NCBI RefSeq assembly: GCF_904848665.1
Contig: NZ_CAJHCQ010000001.1
Coordinates: forward strand, 372,001 to 436,000
Origin: Paraburkholderia hiiakae
GTDB lineage: Bacteria; Pseudomonadota; Gammaproteobacteria; Burkholderiales; Burkholderiaceae
Reading direction: 5' to 3'
DNA: 64,000 nucleotides
Shown: positions 1 to 9,643 of the stretch, piece after piece
Layout of the letters: each line of letters starts with the position of its first letter
How positions within the stretch are numbered: position 1 is the first letter of the stretch
Program-made: the position numbers and the translations under genes
Notes under the pieces: generated by a model
The model's database searches: none
Told to the model about the DNA's origin: nothing
The model's input: the letters and a program-made list of their open reading frames with translations, nothing else

Positions 1-761
1 AGAACTTCCCGCAGCTGGCCGGCACGATCCACTCGTTCTGCGGCGACGATGGCGGCCACCGACGCCTGTTGCGCGCGCTCGACGACGCCATGGCCGAGCG
101 CGACGACGACCGCGACGACGCCTGGCTCGGCCAGCAAAAGGCCACGCGCGTGGTGCTCACGCCGGCTGCGTGCTATCCGATCTATCCGGTGATCGCCCGG
201 CGCGGTCCGCTGCCCGAAGGCGGCGCGACCATCGACGTGCTGTCGTACTGCTTCCGCCACGAGCCTTCGCTCGACCCGGCCCGCATGCAGATGTTCCGCC
301 AGCGCGAATACGTGCGCCTTGGCAACGCGGAGCAGGTCATGGCGTTCCGCCAGATGTGGATCGACCGCGGCTCGGCGCTCGTGCGCGCGCTCAATCTGCC
401 GCTCGACGTCGATCTCGCCAACGACCCGTTCTTCGGGCGCGGCGGCAAGATCGTCGCGGACAGCCAGCGCACGCTTGCGCTCAAGTTCGAGCTGCTGATC
501 CCGGTGGCGAACCCGGAAAGCAAGACCGCGTGTCTGTCGTTCAACTATCACATGGACCACTTCGGCGCGATCTGGAAGATCGCCTGCGCCGATGGCTCCG
601 TCGCGCATACGGGCTGCGTGGGCTTCGGCATGGAGCGCATCACGCTCGCGCTCTTCCGCCACCACGGCCTCGACGTGAACGCCTGGCCCGACGACGTGCG
701 CGCCTTGCTCTGGGGCGACACGCGTGCGCGCATTGCGCAGGCGCTGGAGGGCCTGGTATGA
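1..761 (+). CDS. amino acid:[carrier protein] ligase (class II aaRS-like), 5' truncated by window
   Basis: The frame is open from the first base, so only the C-terminal ~250 residues are present and the true start lies outside. The protein resembles a seryl-tRNA-synthetase catalytic core. A motif-2-like FRHEPS...FRQREYVRLG stretch and a motif-3 GFGMERITLALF near the end are visible, preceded by the TGC that fits the third zinc ligand of this family. Known family members (described in Bradyrhizobium) lack a tRNA-binding arm and load glycine or alanine onto the phosphopantetheine of a small carrier protein. The stop overlaps the start of the next gene (ATGA), so the two are translationally coupled. 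The carrier protein itself would be expected upstream, out of view. Substrate is inference. Confidence 0.85.
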   Translation, partial: NFPQLAGTIHSFCGDDGGHRRLLRALDDAMAERDDDRDDAWLGQQKATRVVLTPAACYPIYPVIARRGPLPEGGATIDVLSYCFRHEPSLDPARMQMFRQREYVRLGNAEQVMAFRQMWIDRGSALVRALNLPLDVDLANDPFFGRGGKIVADSQRTLALKFELLIPVANPESKTACLSFNYHMDHFGAIWKIACADGSVAHTGCVGFGMERITLALFRHHGLDVNAWPDDVRALLWGDTRARIAQALEGLV

Positions 762-1813
762 GCGCGCCGCTCTCGAGCCCCGAGTCGCTCACGGCCGCGG
801 CGCCCGCGGCACCTGTGGCACCGGCTGCGCCCGCCGTGGTCGTGCCGCTGCGCCCGCCGCGCGGCGAGCACGCTTCGCACGTGCTGCACCAGGGCGAGCG
901 CGTGTGGGTGGAGACCAACTGCTACGTCGACCTGTGGATCGAAGTGCTGCACGGTTTCGGGCTCGACCCGCGCGCCGGCTTCGCGTTCACGGTCACGCAG
1001 GACTTCGAGGGCGACCAGTTCACGTTCTTCAAGTTTCCGCTCGAAGACCTCGAAACGCTCTACGGCACCCAGGTGCAGGAGCTGGCGATCTACGACTCGC
1101 TCGAAGACCGCGTGCACGCGCAAACGCTGCGCGGCCACACGGTGCTCGTGGAAGTGGACGGCTATTACCTGCCGAACACGCGCGCCACGTCGTACCGGCG
1201 CGAGCATCCGAAAACCACGGTCGGTATCGATTTCATCGATCCGGTGGAAAGGCGCCTCGGCTACTTCCACAACACGGGCTACCACCGGCTGGAAGGCAGC
1301 GATTACGACGGCGTGTTCCGCAAGCTGCCGCAGTTTTTTGACCAGCCCGACCTGCTGTTTCCGTACGTGGAGTTCTGCAAGCAGGCGCACGCGCCGCTTA
1401 CCGGGCTGGACCTCGCGGAAGCCTCTGCGGAGCTGCTGCGCACGCATCTCGGACGCCGGCCGCGGCACAACCCGGTCACGCAGTGGCGTGCGGCGTTTCC
1501 CGAGCAACTCGACGCCCTGCTCACGCGCGGCGAACGGTACTTCCACCTGTACTCGTTCAACTTGATGCGGCAGTTGGGCGCGAACTTCGAGTTCCTCTCC
1601 AAGTACCTGCAGTGGCTGAACGAGCAGGGCTTCGACGTGCCCGAGGAAATTGTTGCGAGCGCGCAAACCATTGCGTCGGAGTCGATGGTGATGCAGTTCC
1701 GGCTCGTGCGGGCCATGGCGCGCAAGCGCCCCGACCTCTGCACCGACTGCTTCGATACGCTCGAAGCGGCCTACGACAACACGCTGCCGCCGCTTGCCAG
1801 GCTGATGGGCTGA
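758..1813 (+). CDS. DUF1839 family protein
   Basis: This is a 351-residue soluble protein starting at the ATG that overlaps the upstream stop codon. The first ~35 residues are an Ala/Pro-rich low-complexity leader. The folded part begins near the WVETNCYVDLWIEVLHG segment and contains a DFEGDQFTFFKFP stretch typical of DUF1839. No catalytic motif of a known enzyme is recognised. Its role is unknown; tight coupling to the amino acid:[carrier protein] ligase suggests it acts on, or with, the aminoacylated carrier protein. There is no signal peptide or membrane segment. Confidence 0.85.
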   Translation: MSAPLSSPESLTAAAPAAPVAPAAPAVVVPLRPPRGEHASHVLHQGERVWVETNCYVDLWIEVLHGFGLDPRAGFAFTVTQDFEGDQFTFFKFPLEDLETLYGTQVQELAIYDSLEDRVHAQTLRGHTVLVEVDGYYLPNTRATSYRREHPKTTVGIDFIDPVERRLGYFHNTGYHRLEGSDYDGVFRKLPQFFDQPDLLFPYVEFCKQAHAPLTGLDLAEASAELLRTHLGRRPRHNPVTQWRAAFPEQLDALLTRGERYFHLYSFNLMRQLGANFEFLSKYLQWLNEQGFDVPEEIVASAQTIASESMVMQFRLVRAMARKRPDLCTDCFDTLEAAYDNTLPPLARLMG

Positions 1814-1892
1814 TCGCCGGGTCGTGGGATTGAGCGTTTGATTGGCTGTGCCGGCCGGGCAGCAACCACAAGTCCATAGAAAAGGAGCCGCC

Positions 1893-4424
1893 GTGCGGGC
1901 GTTGCCAACCGATATCTTCGATCCGCCGGGCCGCCCAGCCGACACGGCGCACGAAGCCTCTCTCGAGGGCGCGGCCACCGTCTGGCCCCGCCCGCTCGAC
2001 GCCGGCTGGCAATGCCTGACCACGCGCGCGGGCGAGTGCGCATCGCCCGCCGACTGGCCCGCCGAGGGTTGGCTCGCCGCCTCGGTGCCGGGCACCGTGG
2101 CGGCGGCATGGCGCGCCGCCGGGCGGCTCGACATCGGCCATCCGCCGGCCTTCCAGCAGGACGATCACTGGTATCGCGTCCAGGTGACCGGGAATGGCGT
2201 GCAACGCCTGCGCCTGCACGGTCTCGCGACGCTCGCGGAAGTCTGGCTCGGCGGCGAGAAGCTGCTCGACTCGGACTCGATGTTCGTCGCGCATGACCTC
2301 GACATCGCGCTCGAAGGCCATGCCACGCTCGCGCTGTGCTTCCGCTCGCTCGCGCCGCTGCTCGCCGCGCGGCGCGGCCGCGCGCGCTGGCGCCCGCGCC
2401 TCGTGAATCCGCCGACGTTACGCAACGTGCGCACCACGCTGCTGGGCCATATGCCGGGCTGGTGCCCGAGCGTGGAAGCCGTGGGCCCGTGGCGTCCCAT
2501 CGAATGGCTCGGCGACGCGCCGCATGCATTCGACACGATCGACGTCGCCACCTCGCTCGACGGCGACGACGGCATCGTGTCGTTCACGCTCACGTTCGTG
2601 CGCGAGCAACCGGCTACGGCAGCAGCGCAGCTCTCGTGCGCCGGCGCACAGGCCGCGCTCGCCCGGCGCGACGCGCGCACGCTAAGCGGCGAGTTGCGCG
2701 TGGCTGACGTCGAGCGCTGGTGGCCGCACACGCATGGCACGCCGACGCTTCATGCCCTCGCGCTGCGACTGGGCGGCGAAACGTTCGATCTGGGCCGCGT
2801 GGGCTTTCGTACGATCGAAGCGAACCACGGCGACGACGGCAATGGCTTCGCACTGCGCATCAACGGCACGCCCGTGTTCTGTCGCGGCGCCTGCTGGACG
2901 AGCGCCGACCTCGTGACGCTCTCAGGCCACCCCGACGAACTCGCGCGCTGGTTCGCGCTCGCGCGCGACGCGGGCATGAACATGCTGCGCGTGGGCGGCA
3001 CGATGGTCTATGAATCGGACGTTTTTTATCGTCTCGCGGACGAGCACGGCATCCTCATCTGGCAGGACTTCGCGTTCGCCAACTTCGATTACCCGAGCGA
3101 CGACGCCTTCCTCGCCTCGGTCACGCGCGAAGCCACGCAGTTTCTCGCACGCACGCGCCGCCATGTATCGCTTGCCATCACCTGTGGCGGCAGCGAGATC
3201 GACCAGCAGGCCGCGATGTTCGGCTTGACGCCCGAGCAGCGCGAGCAGCCGCTCTTCACGAAACACTTGCCAGAACTCGTCGCGCGCGAGCGGCCCGACA
3301 TCCAGTACGTGACGAATTCGCCCTCGGGCGGCACCTGGCCGTTCGGCACGCGCTCGGGCATCACGCATTACTATGGCGTCAGCGCCTATCAGCGGCCCAT
3401 GAGCGACGTGCGGCGCTCCGACGTGCGTTTCGCGGCCGAATGCCTGGCGTTCGCCAACATTCCCGACGACGCCACGTTGCACGACGGTCTCGGCACGATC
3501 CACTGCCACGATCCGCGCTGGAAGGCCGCCGTACCGCGCGACCCAGGCGCCGGCTGGGACTTCGACGACGTGCGCGACCACTACGTGCAGGCCGTGTACG
3601 GCCATGAGGCCGCGCGGCTGCGCTACGAAGATCCGCAGCGCTTTCTGGACCTCTCACGCGCCGTGGTGGCCGAACTCATGACCGAGGTCTACGCCGAATG
3701 GCGGCGCGCGGGCTCGCGCTGCGGCGGCGCGCTCGTCTGGCAGTTTCAGGACCTGCGCCCGGGCGCGGGCTGGGGCGTGGTCGATTCGCTGCGGCGCCCC
3801 AAGAGCGCATGGCATGCGCTTGCGCAGGCGTTCAAGCCCGTGCACCTCGGCATTACCGATGAAGGCTTGAACGGCCTCGACCTGCACCTCGTCAACGAGA
3901 CGGCGAAGCCGCTCGACGCCACGCTCGAACTGCTCTGCCTGCGCGATGGCGCGGTCAGGGTGGCCGAAGCGAGCCGCGAGATCGAGCTTGCGCCGCGCAG
4001 CGCGCGCACCGTGAGCGCCGCCGACTGCCTTGGGCGTTTTTTCGACTTCACGCACGCCTACCGCTTCGGCCCGCGTCCGCACGACGTGACGATTGCCACG
4101 CTGCGCGATCGCATAAGCGGCGCGATCCTCGCCGAGGCGTTCCACCTGCCCGAAAAACGCGCGCTGGAGCGCCACGATCTGGGCATCACTGCCACGCTCG
4201 AAGAAACATCCGAAGGATGGCAACTCGTGCTGCAAACGCTGCGCTTCGCACGCTACGTCTACGTGGCCGACGCGCACTACGTCGCGGTGCCGAACTGGTT
4301 CCATCTCGTGCCGGGCAGGCCGCGCACGGTCGCGCTCACGCCGCACGGCGAGACGGCCCGGCGTGCGGCGCCCGAGGGCGAGATTCGTGCGATCAATGCG
4401 TCGGCAACGGTCTTTTATCCGTAA
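1893..4424 (+). CDS. glycoside hydrolase family 2 (beta-mannosidase-like)
   Basis: The start is the GTG at 1893, preceded by AAAGGAG five bases upstream; a longer in-frame extension to 1842 has no such site. The 843-residue product has an N-terminal sugar-binding sandwich, Ig-like domain and TIM barrel in the order usual for GH2 beta-mannosidases. The barrel contains TCGGSE (E435, candidate acid/base; the usual form is GNxE) and FAAECLAF (E516, candidate nucleophile), about 80 residues apart as expected. No secretion signal is visible, so it is probably cytoplasmic. It follows the ligase/DUF1839 pair by 79 bases in the same direction and may be one transcript with them. Substrate is not determined. 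Confidence 0.85.
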   Translation: MRALPTDIFDPPGRPADTAHEASLEGAATVWPRPLDAGWQCLTTRAGECASPADWPAEGWLAASVPGTVAAAWRAAGRLDIGHPPAFQQDDHWYRVQVTGNGVQRLRLHGLATLAEVWLGGEKLLDSDSMFVAHDLDIALEGHATLALCFRSLAPLLAARRGRARWRPRLVNPPTLRNVRTTLLGHMPGWCPSVEAVGPWRPIEWLGDAPHAFDTIDVATSLDGDDGIVSFTLTFVREQPATAAAQLSCAGAQAALARRDARTLSGELRVADVERWWPHTHGTPTLHALALRLGGETFDLGRVGFRTIEANHGDDGNGFALRINGTPVFCRGACWTSADLVTLSGHPDELARWFALARDAGMNMLRVGGTMVYESDVFYRLADEHGILIWQDFAFANFDYPSDDAFLASVTREATQFLARTRRHVSLAITCGGSEIDQQAAMFGLTPEQREQPLFTKHLPELVARERPDIQYVTNSPSGGTWPFGTRSGITHYYGVSAYQRPMSDVRRSDVRFAAECLAFANIPDDATLHDGLGTIHCHDPRWKAAVPRDPGAGWDFDDVRDHYVQAVYGHEAARLRYEDPQRFLDLSRAVVAELMTEVYAEWRRAGSRCGGALVWQFQDLRPGAGWGVVDSLRRPKSAWHALAQAFKPVHLGITDEGLNGLDLHLVNETAKPLDATLELLCLRDGAVRVAEASREIELAPRSARTVSAADCLGRFFDFTHAYRFGPRPHDVTIATLRDRISGAILAEAFHLPEKRALERHDLGITATLEETSEGWQLVLQTLRFARYVYVADAHYVAVPNWFHLVPGRPRTVALTPHGETARRAAPEGEIRAINASATVFYP

Positions 4425-4470
4425 TGCCGGTGCAAAACGATCGCAGGATCGAACAACGACAGGACAGGCC

Positions 4471-5562
4471 ATGAACACACGCAACCTGATCTCGCCGCCC
4501 GGTGCATTCCGCCTCGCACTGGCCGGCGCCGTTTGCCTTGGCCACGTACTGCCCGTCTCGATCGGCGCCGCCGCCGTGCATCTGTTCTTCGCATTAAGCG
4601 GCTACTGGATCTACCAGATGTGGCAAGCGGAATACGCGGTGCTGCCGCGGCCTTACACGTCGTTCGTGCTCTCGCGCGCGTGGCGCCTGCTGCCGGTGTT
4701 TTACGCAACCCTCGTCCTGCTCGCGCTGTGCGTCTGGCCGCTCGGGATTTTCGCGTTCCGCCTGCCCGCGCAGTGGACACCGTCCGCATTCAACTTCTAC
4801 GAATCGCATCTGGCCATCTTCGGCTACGCGCAGCTCGATGCCCCCGGCAATGTCATTCCCACTGTCTGGTCGCTCGACATCGAGCTGCAGTTCTACGTGG
4901 TCGCGCCGATCGTGATCTGGCTGCTCACACGCAGCACGCATCGGGCCGCGATGGAGGCCGCCTTGATCGCCGTTGCGCTGGCAGGTTTCGTCGTGCTGTT
5001 CGGCAATTTCGGGCCGTGGCCGTCTCATTCGGTCTTGCCGCTCTACTTCGTCTTTTTCCTGGCCGGGATGCTGGCCGCCCGCCACGATTGGTCCCCGTCG
5101 AAGCAAACGGCTCATGCGAGCCTCGCCGCCGGCGCGCTGTTCTTCTTCGGCTGCCTCGCGCTGCCTCGCGCGCGCGAGCTGTTCCTGTGGGGCAGTTTCA
5201 CCGGCCCGCTCATCCGCTATACGTTGGCCGCGAATTGCGTGCTGTCGCTGCTGCTGATCCCTTATGCGCTCGCCACTGTACGGCAGCCGGGCACACGCCG
5301 CGACCGCATGCTCGGCAATCTTTCGTACGAGGTGTATATCGTGCACGGCGCGGCGTTCACCGTCTTTCTCCAGCACTTCGAGCAGCTTCCGCGGGTCGCG
5401 CGGCTGCCGTGGATCGCGCTCATGCTCGTTGTCGTCGCGGTGCTGTCCTTGCTGATTTATCGCTGGGTCGACGAACCGTCCGAAAAACTGCGCCGCGCAT
5501 TCTTCCGCTCGCGCCGCACGCAGGCCGCAACGCTCCCGCCCGGCGCGACGACGCCCATCTGA
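4471..5562 (+). CDS. acyltransferase 3 family membrane protein
   Basis: This 363-residue polytopic protein has the acyltransferase-3 (OafA/ExoZ-like) pattern. An N-terminal membrane helix carries the catalytic-type histidine in LGHVLP (near residue 23) and is followed by VHLFFALSGYWIY. Basic SRAWRLLPVF and later WSLDIELQFYVVAP complete the family signature. Such enzymes O-acetylate or O-acylate sugars of surface polysaccharides. The start is the ATG after AGGACAGG; the reading frame extends further upstream into the GH2 gene without a ribosome site. It is the first of three family members in the window. Confidence 0.85.
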   Translation: MNTRNLISPPGAFRLALAGAVCLGHVLPVSIGAAAVHLFFALSGYWIYQMWQAEYAVLPRPYTSFVLSRAWRLLPVFYATLVLLALCVWPLGIFAFRLPAQWTPSAFNFYESHLAIFGYAQLDAPGNVIPTVWSLDIELQFYVVAPIVIWLLTRSTHRAAMEAALIAVALAGFVVLFGNFGPWPSHSVLPLYFVFFLAGMLAARHDWSPSKQTAHASLAAGALFFFGCLALPRARELFLWGSFTGPLIRYTLAANCVLSLLLIPYALATVRQPGTRRDRMLGNLSYEVYIVHGAAFTVFLQHFEQLPRVARLPWIALMLVVVAVLSLLIYRWVDEPSEKLRRAFFRSRRTQAATLPPGATTPI

Positions 5563-6473
5563 CGTTCCCGCATGGCGTTTGCCGCGCTTTTACCAGGTAG
5601 CGAACCCATGCGCACCCCGAGCTTTTCGCACGCTCGGCACGGGCGCAATTGTCGAATCTAGACGCTCAAAAACACGCGATCTGTGCGCCTGCGCACGGTT
5701 GCTCGCCACCGGCCGAACGCTTCGAGTAAGCACTCGACGAAGCGTCTGCGGTGCGCAAAACGCAATGCAACAACAACGAAACAGGTTCGGCGCGAGCGAG
5801 CCCGGCGATGCGCAGCACACGCGCCGCCGCCGCCCTCTCCTGCGCCGCCAGACGCACGTGGCGTGTCTTGGCGCAAGCCCACCGTGGGAACCCGCATACA
5901 CGCGTGCTCTTGCGCTCATGACGTGTCGGATTCGCGCTTCGCAGCGCGCTGCCGCTGTTTGCGTGCAACCAACATTCCGTGCGCCAGCGCACGCTAGTCA
6001 CGGAACACATCTGAATCAATTTCGATTCGCGGCCGCAGGCGCTTCGAGACGCTCGCAAAACTTGTGTTTCAGCCGTGGGAGTTCACGCGAAACATTAAGT
6101 GCGCGTCCGGCAGGCCCGTCAAATCAAGGTGTTGCGAGCGAACCACGCCGCGCGGCGCATTGAGCCACGCCGCGCGCACTGTACAGAATTGAAACAAAAA
6201 GACCGACTTTTCCAGATGGCGATCCGCAGCCTGCGCTGCTGCGTCGCGCCACTGCTCGTTTTCGGGTCCGCTGGCACGCTCCTCGCTAACAGTCATGCCA
6301 TACCAGCGCGTAACCGGTGACCACAAACCAGCACCGACGCGTCCGGGGGTATACGGGGCCCACACAACGTACTCATGGCCGCACGCCAGACATCAAGGCA
6401 CAAGGCACACGGGACGACGTAGCGGGGAAAAACAGAACGCCGTGTTCGACACGGCTTCGTGCGAGGACCAATC
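5563..6473. other. long non-coding stretch upstream of the exopolysaccharide cluster
   Basis: Over 900 bases carry no convincing gene. The open frames here are short, lack ribosome sites and have amino-acid compositions unlike proteins. The segment separates the acyltransferase from the regulator and the export genes, so it probably holds the promoter and leader of the polysaccharide operon. One sigma54-like element is listed separately. Confidence 0.5.
6272..6287 (+). promoter_or_regulatory. candidate sigma54 (-24/-12) promoter
   Basis: TGGCACG at 6272-6278, four bases, then TCGCT at 6283-6287 matches the RpoN consensus TGGCACG-N4-TTGCW with one mismatch; the essential GG and GC are kept. 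It lies about 190 bases upstream of the Crp/Fnr start. Similar sites occur by chance in GC-rich DNA, so this is tentative. Confidence 0.25.
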
Positions 6474-7208
6474 ATGCTTACCCTTCAATCCGATTTGCAC
6501 GGCAATCATTTGCTCGGTGCTCTCCCGTCGCATGAGTGGCAGGCGCTTGCGCCCGATCTCGAGCTCGTCAATCTGCGAGCCGAGCAGCTGCTCTGCGACT
6601 CCGGCCAGCGGATCCACCACGTCTACTTTCCCACCACGGCGGTCATCTCGCTGTTGTCGACGATGGAAGACGGCGGCTCGGTCGAGCTGACGGCAGTTGG
6701 CCGCGAAGGCATGACCGGCGTGCCGATCCTCACCGGCGGCGAAACCATGCCGAGCCGCGTGCAGGTTCAGCACGCGGGCTTCGCCTACCGCATGAGCGCC
6801 CAGGCACTGCGCCAACACTTTGCGCGCTCGGACATGCTGCGCCGGCTCATGATGCTCTACATGCACGCGCTCCTCACGCAGATCGCCCAAACGGCCGCGT
6901 GCAACCGCCACCATTCGCTCTCCAGCCAGCTGTGCCGATGGCTCCTGAGCGAGACGGACCGCGTCGCGTCGAACGAACTCGCCGTTACGCAGCAGCGCAT
7001 CGCCGACATGCTCGGCGTGCGCCGCGAAGGCATCACCGAAGCGGCGGGCAAGCTGCACGACCAGGGCCTCATCCACCACAATCGCGGCCGCATCCAGGTG
7101 CTGGACCGCGAGGGGCTCGAAGCGCGCGCCTGCGAATGCTACCGCCTCGTGCGCAGCGAGTTCGACCGCCTGCTGCCGCGCCTGCGTCAAGCCGAAACCG
7201 TCGCCTGA
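6474..7208 (+). CDS. Crp/Fnr family transcriptional regulator
   Basis: The 244-residue protein has an N-terminal cyclic-nucleotide-binding-like beta roll and a C-terminal winged helix. The helix-turn-helix is the segment LAVTQQRIADMLGVRREG around residues 167-185. The N-terminal part lacks the cysteine cluster of FNR, so it is unlikely to bind an oxygen-sensing Fe-S centre; its ligand is unknown. The ATG at 6474 has GAGGA six bases upstream and is preferred over an in-frame GTG at 6459. It sits 26 bases before the initiating glycosyl-phosphate transferase and probably controls this cluster. Confidence 0.88.
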   Translation: MLTLQSDLHGNHLLGALPSHEWQALAPDLELVNLRAEQLLCDSGQRIHHVYFPTTAVISLLSTMEDGGSVELTAVGREGMTGVPILTGGETMPSRVQVQHAGFAYRMSAQALRQHFARSDMLRRLMMLYMHALLTQIAQTAACNRHHSLSSQLCRWLLSETDRVASNELAVTQQRIADMLGVRREGITEAAGKLHDQGLIHHNRGRIQVLDREGLEARACECYRLVRSEFDRLLPRLRQAETVA

Positions 7209-7234
7209 ACGCAGCACGAGCAGGGGATTCGGAC

Positions 7235-8629
7235 ATGTTTCGCAATTCGGCTCGGGCCTTCGATGCGCTCTTCGTGATCGCCGGAGGCCTCCTCGCGCAC
7301 GGCGCGCGCTACTCGGCGGCCATCGGACTCGAGGACACGCAGCGGCTCCTCGTCGCGTTCAACTGCGCGCTGGTGCTGCTGCTCTTCCCCGTGTTCGGCA
7401 TCTACGAGACGTGGCGCGGCAAGTCGCTGCCGACGATGCTCGCGCGCACCGCCGCCGCGTGGCTCGTGGTCGTGGTGACTGGCCTCTTGCTCGTTTTCAC
7501 GCTGCACCGCGCCGACACGATCTCGCGGCTGTGGTTTGCCTACGCGACGCTCATTTCCGGCGCGCTGATTCTCGCCACCAAGCTTGCCGCCCATCTGCTG
7601 CTGCGCGTGGCGCGCCGCCGCGGCCTGAACTACCGCACTGTCGCACTCGTGGGCGCACCGGGCTTCACACGCACACTGCTTGCGCATCTGGAGCAGCGCG
7701 CGCACGCGGGGTTCAAGCCCGTGTTCATGCTCGACACGACCCAGGCTGATCGCGATCCGACACACGCGGGGAACGCGAGCGTCAGCGGCTTGCCCATGTT
7801 CACGGAGATGAACGCGTTCGTGCAGAAAGTGCGCGACGAGCACATCAACGAAGTATGGCTCGCGCTGCCGCTCTCCGAGGAGCACACGATCTACCGCTTC
7901 ACGCGCGCGTTCCAGAACGACTTCGTCAACCTGCGCTTCATTCCTGATACGCGCAGCCTCGCGCTCTTCAACCACACGCTCGTGGACGTGCTCGGCCTGC
8001 CCACTATCAGCCTGACCGGCATGCCGATCCCCACGCCGCAGATGTGGCCGAAGCTCGTGTTCGACCGCGTGTTCGCGCTCGCCGCGCTCGTGCTGATGAT
8101 GCCGCTCTTCGCGCTCATCGCCATCGCGATCAAGCTGAACTCGCCGGGCCCAGTGTTCTTCAAGCAAAAGCGCAAGGGCATCGACGGCCGGACGTTCGAG
8201 ATCTACAAGTTCCGTTCGATGACCGTGCATCACGAAGCCGCTGGCGTCATCACCCAGGCGAGCCAGCACGACGCGCGCGTGACGAAGGTGGGCGCATTCC
8301 TGCGCCGCACGAGCCTCGACGAGCTGCCGCAGTTCTTCAACGTGCTGCTCGGGCAGATGTCGGTCGTGGGTCCGCGCCCGCACGCGCTCGAACACGACGA
8401 TCTCTACAAGGACCTCGTGTACGGCTACATGCACCGCTACCGCATCAAGCCCGGCATCACCGGCTGGGCCCAGGTGAACGGCTATCGCGGCGCCACGCGC
8501 AAAGTGGAAAAAATGGAAACGCGCGTGAAATTCGACCTTTTCTACATCCACAACTGGTCGTTCTGGTTCGACATCAAAATCGTGCTGATCACCCTCGTGA
8601 AGGGCTTTGTCGGCCATAACGCGTATTGA
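7235..8629 (+). CDS. undecaprenyl-phosphate sugar phosphotransferase (BceB/WcaJ type)
   Basis: The 464-residue polyprenol-phosphate hexose-1-phosphate transferase has four or five N-terminal membrane helices, a central Rossmann-like domain ([12 protein letters not shown]) and the C-terminal catalytic domain. The last starts at [17 protein letters not shown] and holds the [39 protein letters not shown] and PGITGWAQV blocks. Family members move glucose-1-phosphate (or a related sugar phosphate) from the UDP-sugar to undecaprenyl phosphate on the cytoplasmic face, the first step of polysaccharide repeat-unit synthesis. It is closest in plan to BceB of cepacian synthesis. The start follows GGGG with suitable spacing. 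Confidence 0.92.
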   Translation: MFRNSARAFDALFVIAGGLLAHGARYSAAIGLEDTQRLLVAFNCALVLLLFPVFGIYETWRGKSLPTMLARTAAAWLVVVVTGLLLVFTLHRADTISRLWFAYATLISGALILATKLAAHLLLRVARRRGLNYRTVALVGAPGFTRTLLAHLEQRAHAGFKPVFMLDTTQADRDPTHAGNASVSGLPMFTEMNAFVQKVRDEHINEVWLALPLSEEHTIYRFTRAFQNDFVNLRFIPDTRSLALFNHTLVDVLGLPTISLTGMPIPTPQMWPKLVFDRVFALAALVLMMPLFALIAIAIKLNSPGPVFFKQKRKGIDGRTFEIYKFRSMTVHHEAAGVITQASQHDARVTKVGAFLRRTSLDELPQFFNVLLGQMSVVGPRPHALEHDDLYKDLVYGYMHRYRIKPGITGWAQVNGYRGATRKVEKMETRVKFDLFYIHNWSFWFDIKIVLITLVKGFVGHNAY

Positions 8630-8648
8630 AACGCATACGGGGAAACAC

Positions 8649-9605
8649 GTGAATGAGGAATCGAGCCAGTCAGTAAATCTATCCGTGATCGTGCCGACGT
8701 ACCGCCGGCCCGCCGATCTCGCACGCTGTCTCGCGGCGCTCGACACGCAGTGGCGCCCCGCCGACGAAGTGGTCGTCGTCGTGCGCGAGGACGACCACGC
8801 CACGCACGCGATGCTCGACGCGCGGCCAGCGGGCCCCGGCACGCGCAACCTGCGCGTCGCGCGCATTACGCAGCCGGGCGTCGTGGCCGCCTACAACCTC
8901 GGCATGGAAACGGCGCGCGGCGACATTCTCTGCTTCACCGACGACGACGCCGCGCCGCACCGCGACTGGACCCAGCGCATGGCCGAAGCGTTCGCGCGCG
9001 ACAGCACGCTCGGCGGCATTGGCGGGCGCGACATCGTGCATCAGCTCGGCACGATTCTCACGGGCGCGGCGCCCAACGTCGGGCTTGTGAGCTGGTATGG
9101 GCGGCCGGTTGGCAATCACCATATCGGCGCGGGTTCGGCGCGCCGCGTGCAGGTGCTCAAGGCCGTCAACATGGCGTTCCGGCGCGCCGCCGTGCAAGGC
9201 GTGCGCTTCGACGAGCGGCTGCGCGGCAGCGGCGCGCAGGTGCACTGCGAAATGCTGTTCAGCCTGGATGTCGTGCGGCGCGACTGGAAGCTGATGTACG
9301 ACCCGACGATCCTCGTCGATCACTTCCCGGCGGCGCGCAGCGACGATGATCAGCGGTATGTGTTCAACCGCACAGCGTTCTACAACGCTTCGTTTAATCT
9401 GCGATTCATCATGCGCGACCACCTCTCACCGGCAGGTCGCTGGGCTTTTATCTTTTACGCCACGCTGATTGGCACGCGCGCGGACCCGGGGCTTGGCCGC
9501 GCGCTCACGCTGGCATTTGGCCGGACCGGGCCGATGGTGGCCATGCAGCAGTGGTGGATTGGCGTACGCGCTCTTTTTGGCGCCTGGCAGCAGGAAAGAC
9601 GCTGA
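8649..9605 (+). CDS. glycosyltransferase family 2
   Basis: The 318-residue GT-A fold enzyme shows an N-terminal VNLSVIVPTYRRP strand and a TDDD metal/nucleotide-binding motif around residues 96-100. No clear membrane anchor is seen until hydrophobic stretches near the C-terminus. The GTG at 8649 is preferred because GGGGAAA lies just upstream; the frame continues back to 8607 inside the preceding gene. It lies between the initiating transferase and the export genes and probably adds an early sugar of the repeat unit on the cytoplasmic face. Donor and acceptor cannot be read from the sequence. Confidence 0.88.
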   Translation: MNEESSQSVNLSVIVPTYRRPADLARCLAALDTQWRPADEVVVVVREDDHATHAMLDARPAGPGTRNLRVARITQPGVVAAYNLGMETARGDILCFTDDDAAPHRDWTQRMAEAFARDSTLGGIGGRDIVHQLGTILTGAAPNVGLVSWYGRPVGNHHIGAGSARRVQVLKAVNMAFRRAAVQGVRFDERLRGSGAQVHCEMLFSLDVVRRDWKLMYDPTILVDHFPAARSDDDQRYVFNRTAFYNASFNLRFIMRDHLSPAGRWAFIFYATLIGTRADPGLGRALTLAFGRTGPMVAMQQWWIGVRALFGAWQQERR

Positions 9606-9643
9606 AAGGATCGGCGCGCACACGTAACGCGGGGAAACAGACC

